A stretch of 64,000 nucleotides of DNA from Aureimonas psammosilenae (GCF_009176975.1 NZ_WEZG01000014.1:62001-126000), one strand, 5' to 3'. Positions 24,195 through 33,178 are shown, counted from the first letter of the stretch. Program-made: numbers and translations. Notes: a model not told the origin generated them from the sequence alone.

Positions 24195-25355
24195 ATGAAA
24201 CGCATCGGCGTGATCATGCACGGCATCACCGGCCGCATGGGCTACAACCAGCATCTGGTGCGCTCCGTGGTGGCGATCCGGGCGCATGGGGGCGTGCTTC
24301 TGTCCAACGGCGAGCGTGTGATGCTCGACCCGATCCTTGTCGGGCGCAACGGGGCCAAGATCGAGGAGATCGCCCGGCGTCACGGCATCGAGCGCTGGAC
24401 CACCGATCTCGACGCCGCGCTCGCCAACAGGCAAGACACGCTGTTCTTCGATGCCGGCACGACGCAGATGCGCGGCGCGCTCCTGACGAAAGCCATTCAA
24501 GCCGGCAAGGACGTTTATTGCGAGAAGCCGATCTCCGACAACATGGAGGAAGCGCTTCGCGTCGCCGAACTCGCCGAGCGCTCCGGCGTCCGGCACGGCG
24601 TGGTGCAGGACAAGCTCTTCCTGCCCGGCCTTCGCAAGCTCGCGATGCTGCGCGACTCGGGCTTCTTCGGCAAGATCCTCTCGGTGCGCGGCGAGTTCGG
24701 CTATTGGGTCTTCGAGGGCGACTGGCAGCCGGCGCAGCGCCCGTCCTGGAACTACCGCACTGCGGACGGCGGCGGCATCATCCTCGATATGCTGTGCCAT
24801 TGGCGCTACGTCATGGACAACCTCTTCGGCGAGGTGAAGGCCGTGTCGTGCCTCGGCGCGACGCATATCCCGACGCGCGTCGATGAGCGCGGGCAAAGCT
24901 ACCGGGCGGATGCCGACGACGCGGCCTATGCGACCTTCGAACTGGAAGGCGGCGCGATCGCGCAGATCAACTCCTCCTGGGCGGTGCGGGTGCGCCGCGA
25001 CGATCTCGTGACCTTCCAGGTGGACGGCACGCACGGCTCGGCGGTGGCCGGGCTCACCAAATGCTGGACGCAGCACCGCGTGAACACGCCCAAACCCGTG
25101 TGGAACCCGGACCAGCCGCAGACCATCGACTTCTACCGCACCTGGGACGAGGTGCCCGACAACGTCACCTACGACAACGGCTTCAAGGCGCAGTGGGAGA
25201 TGTTCGTGCGCCATCTCGCCGAGGACGGCCCCTGGCCCTACGGGCTGATGGAAGGCGTGAAGGGCGTGCAGCTCGCCGAACTCGGCCTGCGCTCCTGGCG
25301 CGAGCGCCGCTGGCTCGACGTGCCCTCGCTCGCCAAGCGCTCGCTCGCGGCCTGA
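24195..25355 (+). CDS. Gfo/Idh/MocA family oxidoreductase (third of four)
   Basis: This is a 386-residue dehydrogenase. The N-terminus MKRIGVIMHGITGRMGYNQH is a Rossmann start in which GxxGxMG resembles the dihydrodipicolinate-reductase-like variant. YCEKPISDNMEEALRVAELA holds the catalytic lysine, and GGGIILDMLCHWRYVMDNLF the second-domain His motif. GGGGAGGACC precedes the ATG. It starts the plus-strand operon of the sugar module, followed 14 bases later by a DUF993 gene. Confidence 0.88.
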   Translation: MKRIGVIMHGITGRMGYNQHLVRSVVAIRAHGGVLLSNGERVMLDPILVGRNGAKIEEIARRHGIERWTTDLDAALANRQDTLFFDAGTTQMRGALLTKAIQAGKDVYCEKPISDNMEEALRVAELAERSGVRHGVVQDKLFLPGLRKLAMLRDSGFFGKILSVRGEFGYWVFEGDWQPAQRPSWNYRTADGGGIILDMLCHWRYVMDNLFGEVKAVSCLGATHIPTRVDERGQSYRADADDAAYATFELEGGAIAQINSSWAVRVRRDDLVTFQVDGTHGSAVAGLTKCWTQHRVNTPKPVWNPDQPQTIDFYRTWDEVPDNVTYDNGFKAQWEMFVRHLAEDGPWPYGLMEGVKGVQLAELGLRSWRERRWLDVPSLAKRSLAA

Positions 25356-25369
25356 AGGAGGACACGGCC

Positions 25370-26536
25370 TTGACCGAGCTTCGGCTTCCCATCGACAACG
25401 GCGAGATCGAGTTCTACCGTCTTGCCGGTAGTCCCATCCCGCTCCACCGCCGGCGCGCGGCGGATTTCGACCGCATCGCCTATGCCGCCGCCCATGTGGT
25501 GGCCGACCCCTTGAAGCACTCCGACCCGTGGCTGGAGCCGGCGATCGACTGGGACGCCACCTTACGCTTTCGGCACCGGCTTTGGGATCTCGGCCTCGGC
25601 GTCGCGGAGGCCATGGACACGGCGCAGCGCGGCATGGGCCTGTCCTGGACCGACTCGCAGGAATTGGTCCGCCGGTCACTCAAGGAAGCCCAGTCGCGCG
25701 ACGACGCCTTGATCGCCTGCGGCGCGGGCACCGACCACCTCGCGCCGAACCCGGATCTGGCGCTTTCCGACATCGTGTCGGCTTACGAGGAACAGGTCGG
25801 CTTCGTGGAAGGGGAGGGCGGGCGCGTCATCCTGATGGCGAGCCGCGCGCTGGCGGCAAGCGCCAAGGGACCGGACGATTATCTCGACGTCTATGGCCGC
25901 GTGCTCGCGAATGTGCGGAGACCCGTGATCATCCACTGGCTCGGCGAGATGTTCGACCCAGCGCTCCAAGGCTACTGGGGCTCGCCCGACCACGATACGG
26001 CCATGGACACCTGCCTCGCGATGATCGAGGCCAATGCCGCCCGGATCGACGGCATCAAGATCTCGCTTCTGTCGAAGGAAAAGGAAATCGCCATGCGCCG
26101 CCGCCTGCCGGCGGGCGTCAGGATGTATACGGGCGACGACTTCAATTATGCCGAACTGATCGCCGGCGACGAGCACAGTCATTCCGACGCGCTTCTCGGC
26201 ATCTTCGACGCGATCGCGCCGGCGGCCTCCGCCGCGCTCGCCAGCTTGAAGCGTGGCTCGTTGAACGAGTTCCACGACACGCTGGAGCCGACCGTCGCCT
26301 TGTCGCGCCACATCTTCCGCGCGCCGACGCGCTTCTACAAGACGGGCGTCGTGTTTCTGGCCTGGCTGAACGGCCTGCAGAACCATTTCACCATGGTGGG
26401 CGGGCAGGAAAGCGCGCGCTCGACCCTTCATTTCGCGGAACTCTTCCGCCTCGCCGACCGCGCCAACACGCTCGCTGACCCGGACGAAGCGGCGCGGCGG
26501 ATGAAGCAGTTCCTAGCGGTGCGGGGGATGGCATGA
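25370..26536 (+). CDS. Dihydrodipicolinate synthase-like protein, DUF993 family
   Basis: This 388-residue TIM-barrel protein matches the DUF993 family, a distant branch of the DapA aldolase/lyase clan. Recognisable segments are LIACGAGTDHLAPNPDLALS, RRPVIIHWLGEMFDPALQGYWG and ARIDGIKISLLSKEKEIAMR, the last containing the lysine expected to form a Schiff base. The start is TTG at 25370 with AAGGAGG nine bases upstream. It lies between an oxidoreductase gene and a TIM-barrel isomerase gene in an ATGA-coupled operon. I infer an aldol or retro-aldol step on a keto-sugar acid; the reaction is not established. Confidence 0.82.
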   Translation: MTELRLPIDNGEIEFYRLAGSPIPLHRRRAADFDRIAYAAAHVVADPLKHSDPWLEPAIDWDATLRFRHRLWDLGLGVAEAMDTAQRGMGLSWTDSQELVRRSLKEAQSRDDALIACGAGTDHLAPNPDLALSDIVSAYEEQVGFVEGEGGRVILMASRALAASAKGPDDYLDVYGRVLANVRRPVIIHWLGEMFDPALQGYWGSPDHDTAMDTCLAMIEANAARIDGIKISLLSKEKEIAMRRRLPAGVRMYTGDDFNYAELIAGDEHSHSDALLGIFDAIAPAASAALASLKRGSLNEFHDTLEPTVALSRHIFRAPTRFYKTGVVFLAWLNGLQNHFTMVGGQESARSTLHFAELFRLADRANTLADPDEAARRMKQFLAVRGMA

Positions 26537-27354
26537 GCGTCGAGGGTCTTTCCATCAATTTCGCGACGGTGCGGCAGGGCGGCACGTTCGGCGGCATCGT
26601 GGACGCCTGCCTTCGCCACGGCGTCACCGCCATCTCGCCCTGGCGCGAGCATGTGGGGCAAGTCGGCATCGCGGAAGCCGCGCGCATCGTGCGTGCCAAC
26701 GGCATGCGCGTCACCGGCCATTGTCGCGGCGGCTTCTTTCCCGCCCCCGACGAGGCCGGGCGGCGCGCGGCGATCGACGACAACCGCCGCGCGGTGGACG
26801 AAGCCGCAATGCTCGGCGCGGCCTGCCTCGTGATGGTGGTGGGCGGTCTGCCGGCGGGCTCGCGCGATCTCCCCGGCGCGCGCGCGATGGTGGCGGACGG
26901 CATGGCCGAGCTTCTGCCCCATGCCCGCGCCGCCGGCGTGCCGCTCGCGATCGAGCCGCTGCACCCGGCCTATGCGGCCGACCGCGCCTGCATCAACACG
27001 CTGAAACAGTCGCTCGACCTTTGCGACAAGCTGGGAGACGGCGTCGGCGTCGCCGTGGACGTCTACCATGTGTGGTGGGACCCGGAACTCGAAGCGCAGA
27101 TCGCGCGGGCGGGCCGGGATGGGCGTATCCTCGCCCATCACATCTGCGACTGGCTGGTGCCGACCACCGACCCGCTCCACGACCGGGGCATGATGGGCGA
27201 CGGCGTGATCGACCTCAAAGCCTTTCGCGCGAGCATCGAGGCGGCCGGGTTCGGTGGGCCCCAGGAAGTCGAGATCTTTTCGCACAAATGGGGCGCGCGT
27301 CCGGTGGACGAGGTGATCCGAACCTGCGTCGAGCGCTACCGGACGGTGTGCTGA
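26533..27354 (+). CDS. Sugar phosphate isomerase/epimerase (xylose isomerase-like TIM barrel)
   Basis: This 273-residue AP-endonuclease-2/xylose-isomerase-like protein shows the metal-site segments LAIEPLHPAYAADRACI, VAVDVYHVWWDPELEAQ and LAHHICDWLVP, with an acidic and His ligand pattern ending in QEVEIFSHKWG. Such enzymes isomerise or epimerise sugars and 3-keto-sugars or inosose derivatives. The ATG overlaps the DUF993 stop (ATGA), so the two are coupled. An NAD-dependent oxidoreductase follows after about 35 bases. Confidence 0.87.
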   Translation: MSVEGLSINFATVRQGGTFGGIVDACLRHGVTAISPWREHVGQVGIAEAARIVRANGMRVTGHCRGGFFPAPDEAGRRAAIDDNRRAVDEAAMLGAACLVMVVGGLPAGSRDLPGARAMVADGMAELLPHARAAGVPLAIEPLHPAYAADRACINTLKQSLDLCDKLGDGVGVAVDVYHVWWDPELEAQIARAGRDGRILAHHICDWLVPTTDPLHDRGMMGDGVIDLKAFRASIEAAGFGGPQEVEIFSHKWGARPVDEVIRTCVERYRTVC

Positions 27355-27388
27355 GGCGGGACCGAACAGGACTGCCGGGAGAACGAGA

Positions 27389-28636
27389 ATGAAGACCGAG
27401 AAAGGCCGCACGCGCTACGCGCTGGTCGGCACGGGCAATCGCGGCACCACCATGTGGGGGCGTGAGCTTCTGGCGGGATGGAGCGAGTTCGTGGAACTCG
27501 TCGGCATCTGCGACGTGAACCTGATGCGGGCCGAACGGGCCCGCGCGATGATCGGCTCGGCCGCCCCGCTCTACGACGACTTCGACCGGATGCTGGCCGA
27601 GCTGAAGCCCTCGCTGGTGATCGTCTGCACGCCCGACGACACGCATGACGACATCGTGGTGCGCGCGCTGGAAGGCGGGGCGGACGTCATCTCCGAAAAG
27701 CCGATGACCACGACGCGTGAGAAGATCGCCCGCATCCGCGACGCCGAGAAGCGCACGGGCCGGCGGGTGGACGTCTCGTTCAACTACCGCTTTTCGCCCA
27801 CCGCCGCGCGCATCAAGGAACTGATCGAGGAAGGGGCCATCGGCACCGTCACCTCCGTCGACTTCCACTGGTACTTGGACAACCAGCACGGGGCGGATTA
27901 CTTCCGCCGCTGGCACGCGTTCACGCGCCATTCGGGCTCGCTCTTCGTCCACAAGGCGACGCACCATTTCGACCTTCTGAACTGGTATCTCGATTCCGAC
28001 CCTGAGGAAGTGAAGGGCTTCGGCCAGCTTCTTCATTACGGCCGCAACGGACCGTTCCGGGGCGAGCGCTGCCGCACCTGCGTCCACGCGGCCGAATGCG
28101 ACTACCACATGGATCTGGCCGCCGATCCGTTTCTGGACGCGCTCTACGAGGAGCCCTCGCAGGTCGATGGCTACGTGCGGGACGCCTGCGTTTATCGCGA
28201 GGACATCGACATCCCCGACACGATGACGGCCTCCATCCGTTATCGCTCGGGCGTTCAGGTGTCCTATTCGCTAAACACCTACATGCCGATCGAAGGGCAC
28301 CATATCGCCTTCAACGGCCATCGCGGGCGCATCGAGCTTCGGCAATACGAGAAGCAGCCCTGGAGCGTGCCGCCGGCGGACGAGATCGTGGTGATGAAGA
28401 GCTTCGGCGGCGGCGTCGATCGCATCTGGGTGCCGCACGAGCCGGGCGGGCATTATGGCGGCGACAACCGGATGCGCGACATGATCTTCAAGCCGGGCTC
28501 CAACGACCGGCTGCGCCAGCGCGCCGGCTCGCGCGCGGGCGCGATGTCGGTGCTGTGCGGGCTCGCGGCGCTGGAAAGCTCGCTCGGTGGCGGCGCGGTG
28601 CAGATCGAGCCGTTGTCGGCGGAGATCATGCGCTGA
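27389..28636 (+). CDS. Gfo/Idh/MocA family oxidoreductase (fourth), with a cysteine cluster
   Basis: This is a 415-residue family member. The Rossmann motif is YALVGTGNRGTTMWG, the catalytic-lysine segment is ISEKPMTTTREKI, and the second-domain motif is FVHKATHHFDLLNWYL. Near residue 230 it has a Cys cluster (RCRTCVHAAECDYHMD) absent from most relatives, possibly a metal site. It ends the plus-strand operon. An ABC-type solute-binding-protein remnant follows directly, suggesting that a transporter once continued the operon. Confidence 0.87.
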   Translation: MKTEKGRTRYALVGTGNRGTTMWGRELLAGWSEFVELVGICDVNLMRAERARAMIGSAAPLYDDFDRMLAELKPSLVIVCTPDDTHDDIVVRALEGGADVISEKPMTTTREKIARIRDAEKRTGRRVDVSFNYRFSPTAARIKELIEEGAIGTVTSVDFHWYLDNQHGADYFRRWHAFTRHSGSLFVHKATHHFDLLNWYLDSDPEEVKGFGQLLHYGRNGPFRGERCRTCVHAAECDYHMDLAADPFLDALYEEPSQVDGYVRDACVYREDIDIPDTMTASIRYRSGVQVSYSLNTYMPIEGHHIAFNGHRGRIELRQYEKQPWSVPPADEIVVMKSFGGGVDRIWVPHEPGGHYGGDNRMRDMIFKPGSNDRLRQRAGSRAGAMSVLCGLAALESSLGGGAVQIEPLSAEIMR

Positions 28637-28686
28637 GAAGCGCGCGCAACACGGCCGCGTCGCGCCGGAAGGCGGCCGGATCGTCG

Positions 28687-29033
28687 ACCTCGACCCAAGG
28701 GGAAGCGGCGGCGCGGTTCATCTCTTTCTTCGTGAACGATCCGGCCGCAGGCTCGATTCTCGGCGTCGAGCGCGGCGTGCCCTTGCTTCCGGGCGTGGCC
28801 AGGCGGTGGAGGCCGGGCTGAACCCCACCGAGCGCAAGACGGTGACCTATGTCGCCTCCTTACGCGACAAGGTCATCGCCCATCCGCCGCCGGCGCCCAT
28901 CCGGGCCAACGAGTTCGATCGCGCCGTCATGCGCGTGGCGGCCGAATCCATCGCCGTCGGGCAGGTGTCGGTGGCCGACGGGGCGCGCCATCTCCTGTAT
29001 ATGGGAAAACAGGCTTTGCGCGGCCGGACGTGA
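28687..29033 (+). pseudogene. Remnant of an ABC sugar-binding protein, frameshifted and truncated
   Basis: Frame 1 reads EAAARFISFFVNDPAAGSIL then GVERGVPLLPG, which is the typical C-terminal region of family 1 solute-binding proteins (compare RFADFLVSSPEGVKALGVER in the intact protein at 21944-23227). It runs to a stop at 28821. The homology continues in another frame from about 28793 (GQAVEAGLNPTERKTVTYVA through IRANEFDRAVMRVAAESIAV) to a stop at 29033. The N-terminal three quarters are missing. I call it a decayed gene left after deletion and frameshift. Confidence 0.75.
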
Positions 29034-29391
29034 CGGGACGCCGCCGCCTCGAACGGCCGGCACACCTTTGATCGGGACCGCGCCGGCCGGAAAAGCGATT
29101 TCCTTTGGCGCATCCACAGGTTACAGTCGCGCGACCAGACCAGCCATTTTCGAGAACGTCATGTCCAAACGACAGGGTCCGTGGACAAATTCATCAATTG
29201 CTAAAGTTGCTTAACCTTCCCCTTCGCGAGGTTCACTCAAGTTTTCGGAAATTGGTCTGGTCCAAAGAGTTAAGCATCTTCCCTAGGGCTATTTTTGCAA
29301 CAATCTTAGTCCAAATTGTCGTTTTCCACTTTCCGCTTGCTTCGATACAGCCCCCTCATCGATAATGACGACATTTCGAGGGTTGAGTGTA
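29034..29391. promoter_or_regulatory. AT-rich upstream region of the curli genes
   Basis: About 360 bases without a gene precede csgF. From about 29180 on the composition becomes much more AT-rich. It includes the element TAGGGCTATTTTTGCAA at 29284-29300, which recurs before the second curlin gene. The csgFG promoter is expected here. No obvious sigma-70 pair was assigned. Confidence 0.5.
29284..29300 (+). promoter_or_regulatory. Shared curli element, copy 1
   Basis: TAGGGCTATTTTTGCAA matches TAGGGTAATTTTTGCAA (33392-33408) at 15 of 17 positions. Both lie just upstream of curli genes, in AT-rich sequence. It may be a binding site of a biofilm regulator or part of a promoter. It lies about 90 bp upstream of the csgF start. 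Confidence 0.5.
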
Positions 29392-29964
29392 ATGACGAAG
29401 CTGATTGGTTTGACGATTGCGGGATTGACCTTGATCACCTCGTCCGGCTTCGCGGGCGAACTGATCTACAGCCCGGTCAATCCGTCCTTCGGCGGCAGCC
29501 CGTTGAATTCGGCGCATCTTCTGGGTCTGGCGAGCGCCCAGCGCGAATCCACCGCCAGCGATTTCAAGAAGCCCACGACCGCGACGGGCACCAATCCCGG
29601 CGGCACCTCGACATCCGATGCCGACCTCTTCGTGCGCCAGTTGCAGGGGCGGCTGCTTTCCGCGCTGGCAGCGCAAGTCACGGACGCGATCTTCGGCGAG
29701 AATCCGCAGGAAAACGGCACGGTCCAGTTCGGCGACACCACGGTGACCTTCGATCGCACGGGCGGCTCCATTCGCCTGACGATCGTCAACGCGGCGGACG
29801 GAACGGTGACCGAAATCGTCGTCCCGCAACTGGTGACCAACGGCAATGCCGCGCTGACCGCCGGCTCGTCGGCGAACTCGCTGGCCAGAACCGCCGGCAC
29901 CTCGTCCTCGGCCGCCGCCATCACGGGGACGCTGTCGGGCAGCAACGCCAGCGGCATCTATTGA
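29392..29964 (+). CDS. csgF: Curli assembly protein CsgF
   Basis: CsgF is the periplasmic/outer-membrane accessory factor that binds CsgG and passes the nucleator to the surface. The protein has 190 residues. A signal peptide ends at GFA (MTKLIGLTIAGLTLITSSGFAG). The mature N-terminus ELIYSPVNPSFGGSPLNSAH is the signature CsgF segment that plugs into the CsgG pore. The C-terminal half has beta-rich repeats (TVQFGDTTVTFDRTGGSIRL). It is longer than the roughly 138-residue E. coli protein. I chose ATG 29392 over 29365 because it begins the signal peptide. csgG follows after about 75 bases. Confidence 0.93.
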   Translation: MTKLIGLTIAGLTLITSSGFAGELIYSPVNPSFGGSPLNSAHLLGLASAQRESTASDFKKPTTATGTNPGGTSTSDADLFVRQLQGRLLSALAAQVTDAIFGENPQENGTVQFGDTTVTFDRTGGSIRLTIVNAADGTVTEIVVPQLVTNGNAALTAGSSANSLARTAGTSSSAAAITGTLSGSNASGIY

Positions 29965-30039
29965 AAAGCCAGCCGTAACCGGACGAGCGAGCGACCGAGC
30001 GTTGGGGAACGCGCCGGTCATCAGGGGAGACTACATATC

Positions 30040-31281
30040 ATGGCGTCCAGGCTTCGCTGCCGCACGCTGGCCGCGCGGGGGTTCATCGCGGGCCTGTCGC
30101 TTCTCACGCTCGGCGGTTGCGTCACCGAGGAGTCGCGGATCGACACGCGGCCGGTGGTCGCCAAGGTCAGCCGTCCGAACGACGACCTGCGCCGCGTGCC
30201 GCCGCCCGAAAAACGCACCGTGCTCGCGGTCTACGACATCGAGGACCTGACGGGCCAGTTCAAGGAACGCGAGAACGTCCAGTCTCTGTCGCGCGCGGTG
30301 ACGCAGGGCGGCGCGGCGATCCTGATCAAGGCGCTGCAGGATGCGGGCGAGCGCCGCTGGTTCACGGTGCTGGAGCGCAAGGAACTCGACAACCTCCTGC
30401 GCGAGCGCCAGATCCTCACCGAGATGCGCCGCATCTACAACCAGGAAACGCAGATCGACGCGAGCGCCCTGCCGCCGCTTCTCCATGCGGGGATCATCAT
30501 CGAGGGCGGCATCATCGGCTACGATTCCAACATCGTGACCGGCGGGCTCGGCGCCCGCTTCCTCGGCATCGGCGGCGACACGAAATATTCCCGCGACGTC
30601 GTGACGGTCACGCTGCGCGCCATTTCCACCAAGACCGGCGAAGTGCTGACCAGCGTCACGACGCGCAAGGCCGTGGCTTCCTATTCGCTGCAGGGCGGCG
30701 CGTTCCGCTATGTGAAGCTCACCGATATCCTGGAAGCGGAAGCCGGCACCACCTATAACGAGCCGAAACAGATCGCCGTGCAGTCCGCGATGGAAATGGC
30801 CGTGCTGAGCCTCATCGTCGAGGGAGCCGAGCTCGGCCTTTGGAACTTCGCCGACCATGCGGCGGGCGCGGCCTATATCGACGCCTACAAGGCACAGACC
30901 TACGGCGACAAGATCACGCCCGGCGCCGACGACCTGCCGCGCCCCCTGACCCGCGATCCGGCCAGCATCACCGAAACCATCGCCACCGGCCCGCGCCCGG
31001 TGACGGTGCGGCGGATCATGCCGGGCGAGGTCGGGTCGGGCAGCGGCAACGGCCTGCCGCGCGCCGTGACGCGGCCCGCCGGCCAGTCGGGCGTGCGACA
31101 GGTGCCCGGCGTCGGCTTCGTGCCGAACGGCACCGACACCGCCCCCGTTCCGCGCGCGCCGCAATCCAACGCGCCGCCCGCGCTGCCGCCCGCGCCGCGC
31201 CAGGACGAACCGGCGCTCGGCAAGCTGGACGAGAAAAGCATCGACCGGCAGATGGCCGCGCTCACCGGCTTCCCGAGCTAA
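30040..31281 (+). CDS. csgG: Curli secretion channel lipoprotein CsgG, with long C-terminal extension
   Basis: CsgG forms the outer-membrane nonameric channel that exports curli subunits. The lipobox LGGC places the lipidated Cys at residue 27. The core matches E. coli CsgG closely: VLAVYDIEDLTGQFKE, FTVLERKELDNLLRERQI, IIEGGIIGYDSNIVTGGLGA and FLGIGGDTKYSRD. E. coli CsgG has 277 residues, but this one has 413. After about residue 290 comes a Pro/Arg/Gly-rich, probably disordered tail (PNGTDTAPVPRAPQSNAPPA). An inverted repeat terminator-like structure follows the stop. Confidence 0.95.
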   Translation: MASRLRCRTLAARGFIAGLSLLTLGGCVTEESRIDTRPVVAKVSRPNDDLRRVPPPEKRTVLAVYDIEDLTGQFKERENVQSLSRAVTQGGAAILIKALQDAGERRWFTVLERKELDNLLRERQILTEMRRIYNQETQIDASALPPLLHAGIIIEGGIIGYDSNIVTGGLGARFLGIGGDTKYSRDVVTVTLRAISTKTGEVLTSVTTRKAVASYSLQGGAFRYVKLTDILEAEAGTTYNEPKQIAVQSAMEMAVLSLIVEGAELGLWNFADHAAGAAYIDAYKAQTYGDKITPGADDLPRPLTRDPASITETIATGPRPVTVRRIMPGEVGSGSGNGLPRAVTRPAGQSGVRQVPGVGFVPNGTDTAPVPRAPQSNAPPALPPAPRQDEPALGKLDEKSIDRQMAALTGFPS

Positions 31282-31316
31282 ACCGAGGGCTCGTACGGGC
31301 TTACGGAGAATCGGCG

Positions 31317-31351
31317 AACGGCGTCGTCTTCCTGATCGGAACGACGCCGTT
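31317..31351 (+). terminator. Terminator-like hairpin after csgG
   Basis: AACGGCGTCGT (31317-31327) pairs perfectly with ACGACGCCGTT (31341-31351) around a 13-base loop, beginning 35 bases after the csgG stop. A short TTCGCATTTC follows. The long perfect stem supports a transcription end for csgFG, although the T run is poor. Confidence 0.6.
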
Positions 31352-32080
31352 TCGCATTTCGGCCCTTTCCGATCACCAGCCGAAATTTTCAGGCGAAAAA
31401 AGTCATTTGCTCGTTTCGCGATGTGCAGTCGACCGGACGGATGCCCGAAGCGCTTGCGGGAACACCGAGAGCGGCGGCGATGTGCTGCCCTTGCGACAGA
31501 AATCGGACGAGTTTGCGTCGGAAATTTCGCAATCGAGCCCGTAACCTAGCTCAAGCAGCAAGAGCCGCTGCGAATTTGCGAACAATTTGAATAGATTCGG
31601 TCGGACGCAGTCGATAGGGCGGGAAGTGCTCTTTCAAGGACTTTGCTTACGCGTGTCCGCAAGAACACAACTTAACTCTAACACCGCTATCACGGCGGGG
31701 TCGCGCATGGATTGTGTTGACGTTTGGTCAGGGAAAAGAGTAAAGCATTTGTTAAGGAGATTGAGGAAAAGCCTTCACGAGGCGTTCCCAACTCCGAAGG
31801 GGGGAAGGCGGGACCAAGTCCAAGACTTCCAGAAAATAAGGGTGAGACGATCGCAGGGCCCAAGCGCAGCGCTTGGTTCCAACGGGATCGGTTTGTCTGA
31901 CGATAGGCGGATTTAGAGAACCGCGACACACAACGGAGCGATGTACTTCATCGCTGCGAACGCTGGTGGTTTGCTTGATCCGCAGATCGCGGGGCCCGAT
32001 CGTTTTGACCGGTCCGCGAAGTGCATGATTTCAACCTGCCCGATGCTTTGGACGGCCGGGCCCTGTAACTGGAGAGTACA
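31352..32080. other. Long non-coding gap upstream of the main curlin gene
   Basis: About 730 bases separate the csgG terminator from the first curlin gene. Composition is lower in GC than the genes, and both strands have only short frames without ribosome-binding sites or codon bias. It probably carries the promoter and regulatory sites of the curlin gene, possibly with a long untranslated leader. I see no RNA gene I can name. Confidence 0.45.
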
Positions 32081-33178
32081 ATGACGAATCTTAAGAAAGT
32101 ATTGCTGACCTCTGCCGCCCTCGCCATGTTCAGCGGCGCCGCTTTCGCAGGCGGAAACGGCAACGAGTCCTTCACCAAGCAGGACGGGAAGCGGAACGAA
32201 CTCACGATCTATCAGGACCAGGCCAGTTCCTCGGAGGTCGGTTCGGTTGGACGGGCCGCCCTTCAGGAAGGCAGCGACAACACCCTGACGATCGACCAGG
32301 ATGGCAACGATCAGAAGGTCGGCGCAGCGGACGGCCGCTTCAAGCAGGACGGATACAAGAACAGCGCGGACATCAAGCAGACCGGCAACGGCAACAATGT
32401 CCGCACCGTTCTCCAGGAAAGCGGCTCGTTCTTCGGCTACGCCGGCAACAACAAGCTGTCGGTGAACCAGTCCGGCAACGGCAACATCGTCGAGGACGTG
32501 CACCAGAAGAACAACTCGTTCATGGGCACCAACACGGCCTCGATCACCCAGTCCATGTCGAACAACGTCGTGGCCAAGGTTGAGCAGTACGGGAACAGCA
32601 ACGGACTGACGATCACGCAGGGCGGCAGCGACGGCAACAGGATCAACTCGACCTATCAGGCCAACTACGGGGGCGCCGGCAACGAGCTCACGATCGCGCA
32701 GACCGGAAACAGCAACGTCGTCGATAGCGTCTATCAGGGCAACACCTTCGGCTCCAAGAACACCGCCAAGATGACCTTCAGCGGCGACCGCAACGGTTCG
32801 AACGGCGAGTTCAACATCGCTGGGTTCAAGTCCGCTTTCGGGGACGGCAACGACGTTTCCCAGTTCGGCTACGGAAACAAGCTGGATGTCACCGTCACCG
32901 GCAACGAAAACATGTTCGGCTTCGATCAGTCCGGCTCCGACAATGAGATCGTCGCGTCGATCAGCGGCAGCCTGAACGAGACGGCCATCACCCAGTACGA
33001 CCGGAGTCAGAAGGCGAACGTGACCGTCAATGGCGACAACAACGATGTCGGCGTGTTCCAGACCGGCTTCAAGAACACCGCGAATGTCGGCGTCGGTACC
33101 ATCAGCGGCGCCTCCTACAACAACACGGCCGTCGTCACGCAGGTCGGCTCCTTCAACGTCAGCAACGTCAACCAGTAA
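32081..33178 (+). CDS. csgA: Curlin-repeat amyloid fibre subunit (CsgA-like)
   Basis: This 365-residue secreted protein has a signal peptide ending at AFA (residue 23). The rest consists of about a dozen imperfect curlin repeats of the N-x5-Q type, such as NTLTIDQDGN, NKLSVNQSGNGN, NELTIAQTGNSN and NKLDVTVTGNEN. It is rich in Asn, Gly, Gln and Ser and lacks Cys in the mature part, as expected for an extracellular amyloid. E. coli CsgA has 151 residues and five repeats, so this subunit is more than twice as long. TGGAGAG lies close before the ATG. A strong terminator follows. Confidence 0.9.
   Translation: MTNLKKVLLTSAALAMFSGAAFAGGNGNESFTKQDGKRNELTIYQDQASSSEVGSVGRAALQEGSDNTLTIDQDGNDQKVGAADGRFKQDGYKNSADIKQTGNGNNVRTVLQESGSFFGYAGNNKLSVNQSGNGNIVEDVHQKNNSFMGTNTASITQSMSNNVVAKVEQYGNSNGLTITQGGSDGNRINSTYQANYGGAGNELTIAQTGNSNVVDSVYQGNTFGSKNTAKMTFSGDRNGSNGEFNIAGFKSAFGDGNDVSQFGYGNKLDVTVTGNENMFGFDQSGSDNEIVASISGSLNETAITQYDRSQKANVTVNGDNNDVGVFQTGFKNTANVGVGTISGASYNNTAVVTQVGSFNVSNVNQ

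Noticed and set aside
23301-25679. A 792-codon open frame on the minus strand
   Set aside because: It runs antisense to the TetR, oxidoreductase and DUF993 genes, which have clear domains. The frame is a product of high GC and codon bias and has no recognisable domain.
25370-26536. Possibility that the DUF993 gene begins far upstream at 25061
   Set aside because: The upstream in-frame part is only another frame of the preceding oxidoreductase gene. The TTG at 25370 has a strong AAGGAGG site and begins the family similarity.
31587-31929. Short open frames on both strands in the gap before the main curlin gene
   Set aside because: They overlap each other, lack ribosome-binding sites and codon bias, and show no similarity; the region is better treated as non-coding.
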